Shown here piece after piece: positions 29,368 through 39,444 of a stretch of DNA of 64,000 bases. The DNA is from Mortierella alpina (taxonomy: Eukaryota > Mortierellomycota > Mortierellomycetes > Mortierellales > Mortierellaceae): assembly GCA_029449245.1 (NCBI GenBank), contig JANATF010000021.1, forward strand, positions 248,001-312,000, in the 5' to 3' direction. Positions within the stretch are counted from its first letter, which is position 1. The number at the start of each line of letters is the position of its first letter. The notes beneath the pieces are model-generated. The model ran no database searches, was not told the DNA's origin, and saw only the letters and a list, made by a program, of their open reading frames with translations. The position numbers were made by a program, and so were the translations under genes.

Positions 29368-31089
29368 GTGCTGGCGAAGGACGACATGGATGCGCTGGAC
29401 AAGGAGGTGTCCGCTTTGCTAACCAAGGGATCTATCGAGTTAGCGACATCGCCAGGTTTTTCAAGCCGTCTCTTCTGTATCCCAAAGAAGACTGGCGACC
29501 TGCGTCCAGTACTCAACCTTCGACCACTGAACGCGTATATCGCCCAACGACACTTCAAGATGGAGACGTTAGGGGCGATCACGACGGCGATCCGCAGGAA
29601 CGACTACATGACTTCGCTCGACCTGCAGGACGCGTTTCACCACGTCTCGATCAACAAGAACTTCAGGAAATACCTTCAGTTTCGATGGAGAGGCAAGAAC
29701 TACCAGTTCAAGGTGTTACCATTTGGCCTGTCGCTGGCGCCACTTGTGTTCACGAAAGTTCTGCGCCCTGTGTTGAAGTGGGCACGGGCCAGAGGGATCA
29801 GGATATTCGCATACCTCGACGATCTCCTGATTGCCGCGTCATCGAAGGAGCAGGCACTCAAGGACACTGCTCTGGTTCAGGACAAACTGAAGGAGCTGGG
29901 CTTTCTGGTCAAGCTCTCGAAGTCGCAGCTCGTACCGACTCAGAAGATTCAGCACCTTGGATTCATCATCGACTCGACCAACATGACCTTGTCAGTGCCT
30001 GGCGACAAGATCAGGGACGTGCGCAGGGAGGCATCCAAGATGGTCAACAAGGGAGCAGCGACGGTGAGACAGCTCTCATCCTTCATCGGCAAGACGAATG
30101 CGATGACCGCAGCGATCTTTCCAGCGCGCCTGCGATCACAGCATCTGCTCCAGTTGAAGAACGCCTCTCTGGCAACGGGAAAGCAGTGGACCGACATGGT
30201 GGATCTCACAGCGAAGGCGAAGGAAGACCTTCTCTGGTGGAAGACGGGGCTTCAGACATGGAATGGACAGTGCTGGATCCCGCCTCAGACAGCGATGGAC
30301 GTCTACACGGACGCATCGGACTCGGGATGGGGCATCGTGATCGGGAACCAGTGGTGGTCAGGATTATGGTCGAAGCATCAGCATCGTCAACACATCAATG
30401 TCAAGGAATTGCTTACGGTCCTCATGGCAACGGACCTCCCAGAGTGCAAGGGCAAGACCCTGAACATCATATGCGACAACACGTCAACCATCGCATACAT
30501 CAATCGCTTCGGCGGCACTCGATCACCCGAGTTGCTACATTGGGCAACGAAGCTTTGGGACAGGTGCCTCAGGACGGGCACACGCCTCAAGACGACGTAC
30601 ATCCCCTCGTCCTTCAATCCAGCAGACGCGCCTTCACGTCAACTCACAGCTCAGTTGGAATGGTCAATCAGCCAAGACTTCTTCTCACGGATGGATCGGA
30701 AGTTGGGACCACACAAGGTGGATCTGTTTGCGTCGGAGACGAACCACCGCCTTCCACGCTTCATGTCATGGAAGCCTTGCAAGAGAGCAATGGCCTGGGA
30801 CGCCCTACAACAACCTTGGAAGGGTCTAGGGCGAGTCTACTGCTGCCCTCCATGGAACCTGATCCCGACAGTGCTCCAGAAGATCCGGCAGGAGAAGGTG
30901 GAAGCGACCATCATCACTCCGTTCTGGCGATCAGCACTTTGGTTCCCGACGATTCAGGACATGTCAACCAAAGCCCCAATACCGATTCCGAGGGAGGCAG
31001 TGCTTCCAGCACCGGGAAACGCACCGGACATTTTGCAGAAAAATCCGATGTGGTCGCTCACTGCATGGAGCGTAAGCGGCAGGCGTTGA
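29368..31089 (+). CDS. DIRS-2 reverse transcriptase, RNase H and methylase-like region
   Basis: 573 residues. RT motifs: SRLFCIPKKTGDLRPVLNL, SLDLQDAFHHV, LPFGLSLAPLVF, YLDDLLI. RNase H: DVYTDASDSGWGIV and ICDNTSTIAYIN, then FNPADAPSR. C-terminal: VDLFASETN and CCPPWNLIP. It is clearly homologous to the DIRS-1 protein but diverged across its length, so the two elements are separate families. It overlaps the recombinase frame at its end. Confidence 0.92.
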   Translation: MLAKDDMDALDKEVSALLTKGSIELATSPGFSSRLFCIPKKTGDLRPVLNLRPLNAYIAQRHFKMETLGAITTAIRRNDYMTSLDLQDAFHHVSINKNFRKYLQFRWRGKNYQFKVLPFGLSLAPLVFTKVLRPVLKWARARGIRIFAYLDDLLIAASSKEQALKDTALVQDKLKELGFLVKLSKSQLVPTQKIQHLGFIIDSTNMTLSVPGDKIRDVRREASKMVNKGAATVRQLSSFIGKTNAMTAAIFPARLRSQHLLQLKNASLATGKQWTDMVDLTAKAKEDLLWWKTGLQTWNGQCWIPPQTAMDVYTDASDSGWGIVIGNQWWSGLWSKHQHRQHINVKELLTVLMATDLPECKGKTLNIICDNTSTIAYINRFGGTRSPELLHWATKLWDRCLRTGTRLKTTYIPSSFNPADAPSRQLTAQLEWSISQDFFSRMDRKLGPHKVDLFASETNHRLPRFMSWKPCKRAMAWDALQQPWKGLGRVYCCPPWNLIPTVLQKIRQEKVEATIITPFWRSALWFPTIQDMSTKAPIPIPREAVLPAPGNAPDILQKNPMWSLTAWSVSGRR

Positions 31090-32057
31090 TGGCAATGGGC
31101 GCTGATAACTCAGTCATCGCCATGTGGGACAACAACAAGGCTCACAAACGCACCTTGAATCAACGCGCAGGATCTCAGCTTCAGTACATCCGGTGGGCAC
31201 TGGCGCGAGATATCGATCCTCTCACCCCAAGCGCCGCCAATCTTCTCAACTTCTTGGTTTCGGGAGTGGCATTGGGCAAGTGGTCAGAGTCGACAACGGC
31301 CACCTACAAATCGCAGATCATTCAACTCTATGATGATCAGTCGGTATTTCAGACAGAGCTGTTCAAGAGCTCGATGCGGATGCTTCAGACCCGCACCATT
31401 ACCGACTTTAAGGCACTGGACCTCGACCTTTCCCCAGCGATTCGTTACTTGGAGGCCTTGCCAGAAAACGCTCTGCTATCCTTAGAGCAGATCACGACCA
31501 AGCTTTGCTGGCTCTTGGCCGTAGTGGGAATGTTTCGTGGTGACGACATTGCCTGCATTGACATTGCAAACGAGCACTTTCGTGTGACCCAGCAAGTGGC
31601 GATTTTGCCAGTGGTCCTGCCAAAAGAGAAGCGCCGCCATGGACGGATCCGCAAGTTCACTACCATTCAAGCGCATCCGAACGCCGCTTTATGCCCGGTG
31701 GCAACACTACGAGAATACATCTCACGCCTGCCACCCGAAGATGACCTTGTGCCCCACCGCAAGGACCCGGACGTGCTCATCCGCCCGTTGGTGCGCGACC
31801 GACGCAACCTTCTCAATGCAGTCGGTCCTGACACCATCAATAGGCACATCGGCTCGATCACTGATATCCTCGAGCGACCTGCCTCCTCCACCCGTCCTCG
31901 TGCGCGAGCCATCGGTGCCTCAGCCGCGTACAAGAACGGTGCCCCCAAGGACGACATTGTGGTGCAAGCCAATTGGTCGTCGTCTGTGATGTTCGACAGC
32001 TTCTACAGATTGAGTGGAACCACTGCCACCAATTTTTCGACCGCTGTCCTGCCCTGA
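31065..32057 (+). CDS. DIRS-2 tyrosine recombinase
   Basis: The catalytic domain shows VGMFRGDDIACIDI, PRARAIGASAAYKNG and NWSSSVMFDSFYRLSG (Tyr nucleophile). The core-binding region precedes it. The frame is open for 1284 codons from 28203, passing through gag and RT. Met at 31065 is a conservative start. It ends 16 bp before the internal complementary region. Confidence 0.85.
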   Translation: MERKRQALMAMGADNSVIAMWDNNKAHKRTLNQRAGSQLQYIRWALARDIDPLTPSAANLLNFLVSGVALGKWSESTTATYKSQIIQLYDDQSVFQTELFKSSMRMLQTRTITDFKALDLDLSPAIRYLEALPENALLSLEQITTKLCWLLAVVGMFRGDDIACIDIANEHFRVTQQVAILPVVLPKEKRRHGRIRKFTTIQAHPNAALCPVATLREYISRLPPEDDLVPHRKDPDVLIRPLVRDRRNLLNAVGPDTINRHIGSITDILERPASSTRPRARAIGASAAYKNGAPKDDIVVQANWSSSVMFDSFYRLSGTTATNFSTAVLP

Positions 32058-32072
32058 TTTGTTCTCTGGAGC

Positions 32073-32173
32073 CACATATGGAGTCCTCGCCAAAGGCTGG
32101 ATAATGTATCAGCGTAGCCGAATAATATGAAGGCTTAAGCATATTATCCGACTACGGCGAGGACTCCATATGT
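32073..32173 (+). repeat. DIRS-2 internal complementary region
   Basis: It is the reverse complement of the left extreme end joined directly to that of the right extreme end. Confidence 0.9.
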
Positions 32174-32221
32174 CCCGCCCTTTTTCCCGCCCAAGTCCTT
32201 CCTCGTTGTCGCTCACGAGTC

Positions 32222-32346
32222 GAAGATGCAGTTCCAGTAGGGCTCCCACCGAGTACAAATAGTTCAGTCTAGCTTCACTTTATTTCATTTCTGGAGGTTT
32301 CGAGCAATCATCATTAAAAGAAGATTACACATATGGAGTCCTCGCC
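32222..32346 (-). repeat. DIRS-2 terminal inverted repeat, right
   Basis: Pairs with 28115-28239. Confidence 0.9.
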
Positions 32347-34580
32347 GTAGTCGGATAATATGCTTAAGCCTTCATATTATTCGGCTACGCTGATACAAAA
32401 AACGAGCATTTGAAGAAGAGTCACACACCACAAAGCACAGACCACCGTCCCTCTTCGACGTGTTTCACATATGAGCGGTCACTTTTGCGTCTCCCTCCGA
32501 TGCATTTTCATGCAAGTTGGAACCCTTTTTTTGTTTGTTTCATGAATGGAGCATGGAACATTGAAGCGGAGCAACTCTTTTATCCCTTCCTCTGTCCTTT
32601 CTTCTCCCTTCATCTCACCACAACCCAACCATACCTATACTCGACTCACATCCACCACCCCATTTCTCCCCACCTTCTCGACCATCCCTTCGAACTTTGA
32701 GAGCAGGACTAGGAGCTGAGAACCCCACCCCAGTGGTCTTCTCCACCCTTCAAAGTAATTGTGTAGTCCCATCTTTCATGTCATTGTGTAGTCCCTTCAT
32801 GTAATTGTGTAGTCCCGTCCTCATGTCATTGCGAGGTCCCATTTATCAGAACTGCAGTAGCTATAGCGAGGAAAGGAGAGCTACCTAACCCTGTCACCCT
32901 TCCTTTTCTCGCTTCCGTCTTCATGCTCTCTCCGTTTGCGTATTATTGAGAAAGAAATATGTATTAAACAGAATCTGGCATTACCACTTGCTCTCTCTTT
33001 AACCACATGCTCTTTTTGTGTGTGAGGCACTGTCAATACCTATAATTTTATTTTTGCGTTGCCGATGAACATGGACATGAGCATCTCTGCTAACGCTTAC
33101 GATTCACCCTTTAGTTTTCATGTGAAGTCAATGCGAATACGTATGAGGCCCCTTGCTTTTTTTTGTGCATATAGGATAGTCTATGTGTATGATGTGTATA
33201 TGTATGACGCCCCTTGCTTTTTTATCCCTTTGCGCGTTGTGTGCGTTTGACTTCTTCATCACTACTCCCTCTTGGAAACTAAACCATGTTCGTGCTGGCG
33301 TTGTGGTGAAAAAGAGATGCCGAGGAAATCAAGCCAAAGGACAAAAGGCAAACGTACGCGCCGAGTAAGGAGCACGCACCGAGATAGTCAGAGCCCGTCC
33401 ATTTCATCAATATCAGTCGAAAAGCAAGGGAGAGGCAGCAAGGGAGGAGGCAGCAAGGGAGAAGGCAGCAAGGGAGGAGACATCACATCACACTGCTTTT
33501 CGCACCAGCCTCCGAAAGTCTGAAGAGCCAAATTAATGAGAAACTGCCACCACCAAAATCGAGCTCATGATTGCAGCTTAGAAGGACTACCCACAGCGCC
33601 CCTGCCTGGATCTTGGACCCTAGATCTGATGCGACAGGCGTCTTCTCCAAAGACCATCCTCCATCTCTCCTGTTTGCAGGGTCGTCCGGTATGAAAAGCG
33701 ACAGATCACATTTTATTAGATTGCTTCATTGCTTTACAGGGTGTGTCCCACGCCAGAAAAAAAAGGGATGCTGCTAATTCGGATGAGACATGGTGGAATG
33801 CAATCACCGCCATCCGATTCTCCATCCTCGCGCGGTCATGGAGCCATTCGCCGCTCAAGTCCACAACGCCGTGTTGCCGAGAACGTTAGAGATAGAGCTA
33901 ATACGTGCGCCAGCGGTTGGGACGCACTTCCTTCTGACTTGCGAACCAATTGCTACATGTATCCAGACCAGTGAGAGAGCGTCATAAGGAAAATAAAGTC
34001 AACGTGGACTGTGGCCGTGACCGAGAAATACAGAGGGACGCGCTCGCTGGACCATTGTCAATTTCTGTCCCTGTGACCTTGCTGCACATACAAAAACCGT
34101 CTGCTCTCTTTCTCTCACTCTCTTCTCACACTCCACACTCCACACCCCTACCTCCACTCCCGTTCACGTTCACATTTCTATTCCATTTCCTTCCGGTCAT
34201 AGTCTCTCCCTGCCTTGAGCAACTCAGCACTCGCGTGTACACAGACGAAAGCACAGCTCGAGTTTTTAAGGTATTGAAATGAAATCCAGCCATAATAAGC
34301 AAATGCACTCCTGCACTGCGCCCTGACTTTCCAGTCACTAACGGCCCTGAATACCGTTTTCTTCTCCACACGCCTACTGAAATTGACAACTAGCACTTAA
34401 ATGAGAGGAGAGCAAATGGCGAAGCCGAGTATAACGACCCAGCACCAAATGCCGACTAAAGGCGCTCACAAAAAATTAGGCATCACGAACTAGGCAAGAG
34501 TGGGCAAGTGAAAGGCCAGTAGAGGCCAGGAATACAGGGAAACAAAGGGAATAGCCCAGGCTTAAGAAAGTATTGAAGGA

Positions 34581-34586
34581 TTTATT
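34581..34586 (-). terminator. Poly(A) signal of left secreted-protein gene
   Basis: AATAAA on the minus strand about 95 bp past the stop; mirror of 39439-39444. Confidence 0.55.
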
Positions 34587-34681
34587 CTGAGTTAAGTTGA
34601 ATAATTAATGAACTAACGAGTGGAGCAAAGAAGAAAGAGGACTTTAAGCAAAAGGAGGCGAAGAATTGAGTGTTTGTGATA

Positions 34682-35239
34682 CTACATATCCCTGTGCTTA
34701 TACCAACACGAAGCGTAGTGAAATGGGGAGGACTCGCTAAAATCGGGTTTAGAGCTATCTCTTCTTGCCAACTTGCACTTTGCACTGGGCCAAACAGTTT
34801 GGTAATGATGCAGACTACTGGTACTGTTAACATCTGCTGCAGCACATACGCTCCTGCTAGTGACGCCATTGTGTTTAATCCTCGATCCTGTTCTAATACC
34901 GCAGCCTAGATGACCCTTGACAACATGGTTGCAAAAAGAACCATACAGAAACCTATCCGAGTAGGAATCTGATATACCGGTTTGCGTGCAGATGAGGAGA
35001 GCATCGCCACTTTCATTGAGCTCAGGCAGGCCTTCTTCTTTCAGCTTTTGATTAACTATCAAAACTGAGGCAGCTAAACCTGAGCCTGCAGCTGCAGCCA
35101 GGGTTCCCCACGCAGCCGCCGACAGACCAAAATAAGCCAAAGTTACAACGCCTACTGCACTTAAACTGATTGGATCAATTAAAGCAGTGCACACTTGGAG
35201 TAGCAGCGCGCTCACAATGACGAAACCGTATAACTTCAT
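34682..35239 (-). CDS. Small secreted protein, left-arm copy
   Basis: 185 residues, identical to the copy at 38786-39343 and transcribed away from the palindrome centre. Residues 1-19 form a signal peptide (MKLYGFVIVSALLLQVCTA). A long hydrophobic Ala/Gly-rich segment follows (about 24-63), then a polar Cys-containing region (LLICTQ, SFCNHV, HLGCG, SVCAAA, AKCK, SCWY). I do not recognise the family. The hydrophobic segment could be a membrane span or a buried helical hairpin. The gene has a TATA box (35488-35497) and an apparent 5'UTR intron (35251-35375). The C-terminal ~60 residues overlap another open frame, so the 3' structure is uncertain. Confidence 0.65.
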   Translation of the reverse strand: MKLYGFVIVSALLLQVCTALIDPISLSAVGVVTLAYFGLSAAAWGTLAAAAGSGLAASVLIVNQKLKEEGLPELNESGDALLICTQTGISDSYSDRFLYGSFCNHVVKGHLGCGIRTGSRIKHNGVTSRSVCAAADVNSTSSLHHYQTVWPSAKCKLARRDSSKPDFSESSPFHYASCWYKHRDM

Positions 35240-35487
35240 TCTTATATCCCCTGCAGAAGTGAAGTGAGAGGAATATCAATAACGCGCGTCAAAGAAAGGA
35301 AAAAACAGGTTAATTTTTATGAATAATGTTGTAAAGTGCGAGCGTAATTGCATAAGGTCCATCAGACATTCTTACGAGGGGGCGGATTGTGTTTTGAGGA
35401 GGGATGTGCTTGTAGGGTTTGGTGATGAGAGTTCTTGAATTTGGGTTTGATGTTGGATCGATGAAGGAGGGTTGGACTGTCGCGGCC

Positions 35488-35497
35488 TTTTTATATA
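35488..35497 (-). promoter_or_regulatory. TATA box, left secreted-protein gene
   Basis: Mirror image of tatataaaaa at 38528-38537. Confidence 0.6.
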
Positions 35498-36056
35498 CAT
35501 CACAAGGATGGCTGTAAGAACAATGAAATCGATTTCACGAAGCAAGACGGTTCGTCTAGCAGCTTGTCGAGATTGTGTTTGTGTTCGTTGTCGCTGGGGC
35601 ATGAAACAAAGAGATATATCAAAGGGCAATTATACTTTTGACAAGCATAGGACATGGGGTATACACTTTGGGACATTTTGAAGAGAAAATAGCACAAGAG
35701 TACAAGTGAGGGCCCCTATGGTGGCGCCTATAAGACTGAAACTCAGTATGATATGACGCCTTGAGTTGTTTCTTTTTCATGGGCACTGGATCAAAAAGTG
35801 GGTGAGAAACGAAAAGGGGGTCTCCATTCTGAAAGAAAAGGTGTACTAAATGCATGTAAAATCTTCTTTTTCTCGAAAAGGCGCATCGAGGGCATGGAGG
35901 GTAGTTTTTCGTCAAGTACAGGTCCTTGCCTCGTATATGCTGCCGTTGAAATACTACTACTACTATTATTGCGTGCCTGTCTCTCTATCTTCGGCCTAGA
36001 CTTATCATCAAACAATTGGGAAAGAACCGCATCCATGCCGAATTCATAACAGGGCG

Positions 36057-36375
36057 ATGCGCAGGTCAGGCTATCATCACTCCACGTATCCCACTCAAGT
36101 CTATGGAAGACGGGTCGTGCCCTATACAATTCAAAGGACGCAGCTTCCTATTCGAACGGCGTTTGCAATGACCATTAACAATCTCAGGAACAAACTCTCA
36201 AGTCCGTTGGAGTGTACCTACCCACACCTGTTTTCAGTCATGGTTAGCATTACGTTGCTCTTTCGCGTTGTTGTAACCGAAAAATATCAGGGTTCTCATC
36301 CAACACGAGGAGATTGAGTCTGTTAATACTTCTTTTACCAGAAACATTGTTTACCGTGGGGTCCTAAACAAGTGA
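36057..36375 (+). pseudogene. Helitron helicase C-terminal relic, left arm
   Basis: Frameshifted remains of the PIF1 C-terminus: LPIRTAFAMTIN, then out-of-frame pieces, ending TSFTRNIVYRGVL. Compare FPVKPAFAMTINKAQ and YYTRNIVYPDVL in the intact Helitron at 6415-11257. Non-functional. Confidence 0.75.
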
Positions 36376-36384
36376 TTGAGCTTA

Positions 36385-36632
36385 TAGCGTGGTTTAAGGT
36401 AAAAAGAAAATCCGGGGTCGATACTTTTTAGATATGTATCTGTTTCGTAGCGTGATTTAAGGTAAAGAGAAAATCCGGGGTCGATACTTTTAAGACTGCA
36501 GTTCCACTTCACAGAACGATGTACAGTTTGCTGTATCTGTTTCATAGCGTGATTTAAGGTAAAGAGAAAATCCGGGGTCGATACTTTTAAGATACGGTGT
36601 AGGACTGCAGTTCCACTTCACAGAACGATGTA
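36385..36632. repeat. Tandem repeats at inner end of left arm
   Basis: Three copies of a block containing aaaatccggggtcgatactt and two of a block containing ctgcagttccacttcacag. Mirrored at 37393-37640. Confidence 0.85.
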
Positions 36633-37392
36633 CAGTAGTACTGCAGATGGACAGACTTTCTTTCGCGTGATGCTTGGTCAAGTCTGGATCAAATGCACTG
36701 CGTATACTATCCTTGAGTTCGAACCTAATACACCGGGCTTTGGTAGATAAGCGACAAGGACCGCTCACTCTATTGATACCCTGTCTGAGAGCGAGTTTGA
36801 TGAGCGTGTCTAGCAGAGGTGGATCCAGTATGGCGTTTATTATGTACTGTAAGTGAAGAGGGCTTGGAACCTCCTTGAGTGATGTGTGAAGTAGAACTGC
36901 AGTCCTACACAGTATGCTGTCGTGATGAGCTACTGCTCCATGTCGTCCTATTAAGCTTTTACCCCATGTTGTCTCATTAGCTTTTCGCCTTACAGTATGC
37001 TGTCGTGATGAGCTTTGCCCCATGTCGTCCTATTAAGCTTTTGCCCCATGTTGTCTCATTGAGCTTTCGCTTTACAGTATGCTGTCGTGATGAGTTATTG
37101 CCCCATGTTGTCGTATTGAGCTTTCGCCCCATGTTGGCTTGTTCAGCATGTAGTCCAGAGCTGGACATAAGTGATCTGATGTTTTGCAGATTTCGACAAT
37201 GTCTCACTTTGCATATCAATGACTTCTTCTCATGAATGAACAAACCTACCACCTCATCTGCATCGTTATGCGCGATTGCAACTCATTCAGATTAATGGAG
37301 TTGGTAATGGCATCGATATGAATGGGCTCAGGCCATGCGATTACTTTTGTCCCTAATGGGGCAGGCACTATGTCGTACTAGGTACATGTACA
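36633..37392. other. Palindrome spacer
   Basis: 760 bp of unpaired sequence. Bases about 36908-37145 hold roughly 2.7 copies of an ~83-bp unit beginning acagtatgctgtcgtgatgag, itself built of gccccatgttgtc-type sub-repeats. A minus-strand frame (36900-36660) reads VLLHTSLKEVPSPLHLQYII and may be a gene fragment of unknown origin. Confidence 0.75.
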
Positions 37393-37649
37393 TACATCGT
37401 TCTGTGAAGTGGAACTGCAGTCCTACACCGTATCTTAAAAGTATCGACCCCGGATTTTCTCTTTACCTTAAATCACGCTATGAAACAGATACAGCAAACT
37501 GTACATCGTTCTGTGAAGTGGAACTGCAGTCTTAAAAGTATCGACCCCGGATTTTCTCTTTACCTTAAATCACGCTACGAAACAGATACATATCTAAAAA
37601 GTATCGACCCCGGATTTTCTTTTTACCTTAAACCACGCTATAAGCTCAA

Positions 37650-37968
37650 TCACTTGTTTAGGACCCCACGGTAAACAATGTTTCTGGTAAAAGAAGTATT
37701 AACAGACTCAATCTCCTCGTGTTGGATGAGAACCCTGATATTTTTCGGTTACAACAACGCGAAAGAGCAACGTAATGCTAACCATGACTGAAAACAGGTG
37801 TGGGTAGGTACACTCCAACGGACTTGAGAGTTTGTTCCTGAGATTGTTAATGGTCATTGCAAACGCCGTTCGAATAGGAAGCTGCGTCCTTTGAATTGTA
37901 TAGGGCACGACCCGTCTTCCATAGACTTGAGTGGGATACGTGGAGTGATGATAGCCTGACCTGCGCAT
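37650..37968 (-). pseudogene. Helitron helicase C-terminal relic, right arm
   Basis: Mirror copy of 36057-36375. Confidence 0.75.
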
Positions 37969-38527
37969 CGCCCTGTTATGAATTCGGCATGGATGCGGTT
38001 CTTTCCCAATTGTTTGATGATAAGTCTAGGCCGAAGATAGAGAGACAGGCACGCAATAATAGTAGTAGTAGTATTTCAACGGCAGCATATACGAGGCAAG
38101 GACCTGTACTTGACGAAAAACTACCCTCCATGCCCTCGATGCGCCTTTTCGAGAAAAAGAAGATTTTACATGCATTTAGTACACCTTTTCTTTCAGAATG
38201 GAGACCCCCTTTTCGTTTCTCACCCACTTTTTGATCCAGTGCCCATGAAAAAGAAACAACTCAAGGCGTCATATCATACTGAGTTTCAGTCTTATAGGCG
38301 CCACCATAGGGGCCCTCACTTGTACTCTTGTGCTATTTTCTCTTCAAAATGTCCCAAAGTGTATACCCCATGTCCTATGCTTGTCAAAAGTATAATTGCC
38401 CTTTGATATATCTCTTTGTTTCATGCCCCAGCGACAACGAACACAAACACAATCTCGACAAGCTGCTAGACGAACCGTCTTGCTTCGTGAAATCGATTTC
38501 ATTGTTCTTACAGCCATCCTTGTGATG

Positions 38528-38537
38528 TATATAAAAA
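38528..38537 (+). promoter_or_regulatory. TATA box, right secreted-protein gene
   Basis: tatataaaaa lies about 30 bp before a plausible start site and 112 bp before the donor of a 5'UTR intron. That intron (38650-38774, GTAAGA...CTGCAG) ends 11 bp before the ATG. Confidence 0.65.
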
Positions 38538-38785
38538 GGCCGCGACAGTCCAACCCTCCTTCATCGATCCAACATCAAACCCAAATTCAAGAACTCTCAT
38601 CACCAAACCCTACAAGCACATCCCTCCTCAAAACACAATCCGCCCCCTCGTAAGAATGTCTGATGGACCTTATGCAATTACGCTCGCACTTTACAACATT
38701 ATTCATAAAAATTAACCTGTTTTTTCCTTTCTTTGACGCGCGTTATTGATATTCCTCTCACTTCACTTCTGCAGGGGATATAAGA

Positions 38786-39343
38786 ATGAAGTTATACGGT
38801 TTCGTCATTGTGAGCGCGCTGCTACTCCAAGTGTGCACTGCTTTAATTGATCCAATCAGTTTAAGTGCAGTAGGCGTTGTAACTTTGGCTTATTTTGGTC
38901 TGTCGGCGGCTGCGTGGGGAACCCTGGCTGCAGCTGCAGGCTCAGGTTTAGCTGCCTCAGTTTTGATAGTTAATCAAAAGCTGAAAGAAGAAGGCCTGCC
39001 TGAGCTCAATGAAAGTGGCGATGCTCTCCTCATCTGCACGCAAACCGGTATATCAGATTCCTACTCGGATAGGTTTCTGTATGGTTCTTTTTGCAACCAT
39101 GTTGTCAAGGGTCATCTAGGCTGCGGTATTAGAACAGGATCGAGGATTAAACACAATGGCGTCACTAGCAGGAGCGTATGTGCTGCAGCAGATGTTAACA
39201 GTACCAGTAGTCTGCATCATTACCAAACTGTTTGGCCCAGTGCAAAGTGCAAGTTGGCAAGAAGAGATAGCTCTAAACCCGATTTTAGCGAGTCCTCCCC
39301 ATTTCACTACGCTTCGTGTTGGTATAAGCACAGGGATATGTAG
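38786..39343 (+). CDS. Small secreted protein, right-arm copy
   Basis: Identical in sequence to the left-arm copy at 34682-35239. The ATG at 38786 is the first after the 5'UTR intron and gives a convincing 19-residue signal peptide. Promoter, leader intron and an AATAAA signal at 39439-39444 all survive, so the gene looks expressible, unlike the helicase relics beside it. The mirror arrangement makes the two copies divergent, about 3.5 kb apart. A different frame (39156-39443) overlaps the end and could be used after an unrecognised splice. Confidence 0.65.
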   Translation: MKLYGFVIVSALLLQVCTALIDPISLSAVGVVTLAYFGLSAAAWGTLAAAAGSGLAASVLIVNQKLKEEGLPELNESGDALLICTQTGISDSYSDRFLYGSFCNHVVKGHLGCGIRTGSRIKHNGVTSRSVCAAADVNSTSSLHHYQTVWPSAKCKLARRDSSKPDFSESSPFHYASCWYKHRDM

Positions 39344-39438
39344 TATCACAAACACTCAATTCTTCGCCTCCTTTTGCTTAAAGTCCTCTTTCTTCTTTGC
39401 TCCACTCGTTAGTTCATTAATTATTCAACTTAACTCAG

Positions 39439-39444
39439 AATAAA
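39439..39444 (+). terminator. Poly(A) signal of right secreted-protein gene
   Basis: AATAAA 96 bp past the stop codon. Confidence 0.55.

Larger units (their letters stand above)
28099..32397 (+). mobile_element. DIRS retrotransposon 2
   Basis: This plus-strand element has the same architecture as DIRS-1 but a different sequence: gag-like, RT/RNase H and tyrosine recombinase frames, inverted terminal repeats (28115-28239 and 32222-32346) and an internal complementary region (32073-32173) joining copies of both ends. ACA is shared by both junctions (28099-28101 and 32395-32397) and by the internal join (TGT on the opposite strand), so the crossover core here is three bases. All frames are open. 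Confidence 0.93.
32510..36632 (+). repeat. Left arm of giant inverted repeat
   Basis: Position x in this arm pairs with 74025 minus x in the right arm with no net insertion or deletion over about 4.1 kb. Apart from the ragged outer ~15 bp, I found six substitutions, all between about 32745 and 32940. Contents, outer to inner: short repeats around cattgtgtagtccc (32755-32850), the secreted-protein gene (minus), a Helitron helicase relic, and inner tandem repeats. The pairing stops abruptly at 36632/37393. Confidence 0.95.
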
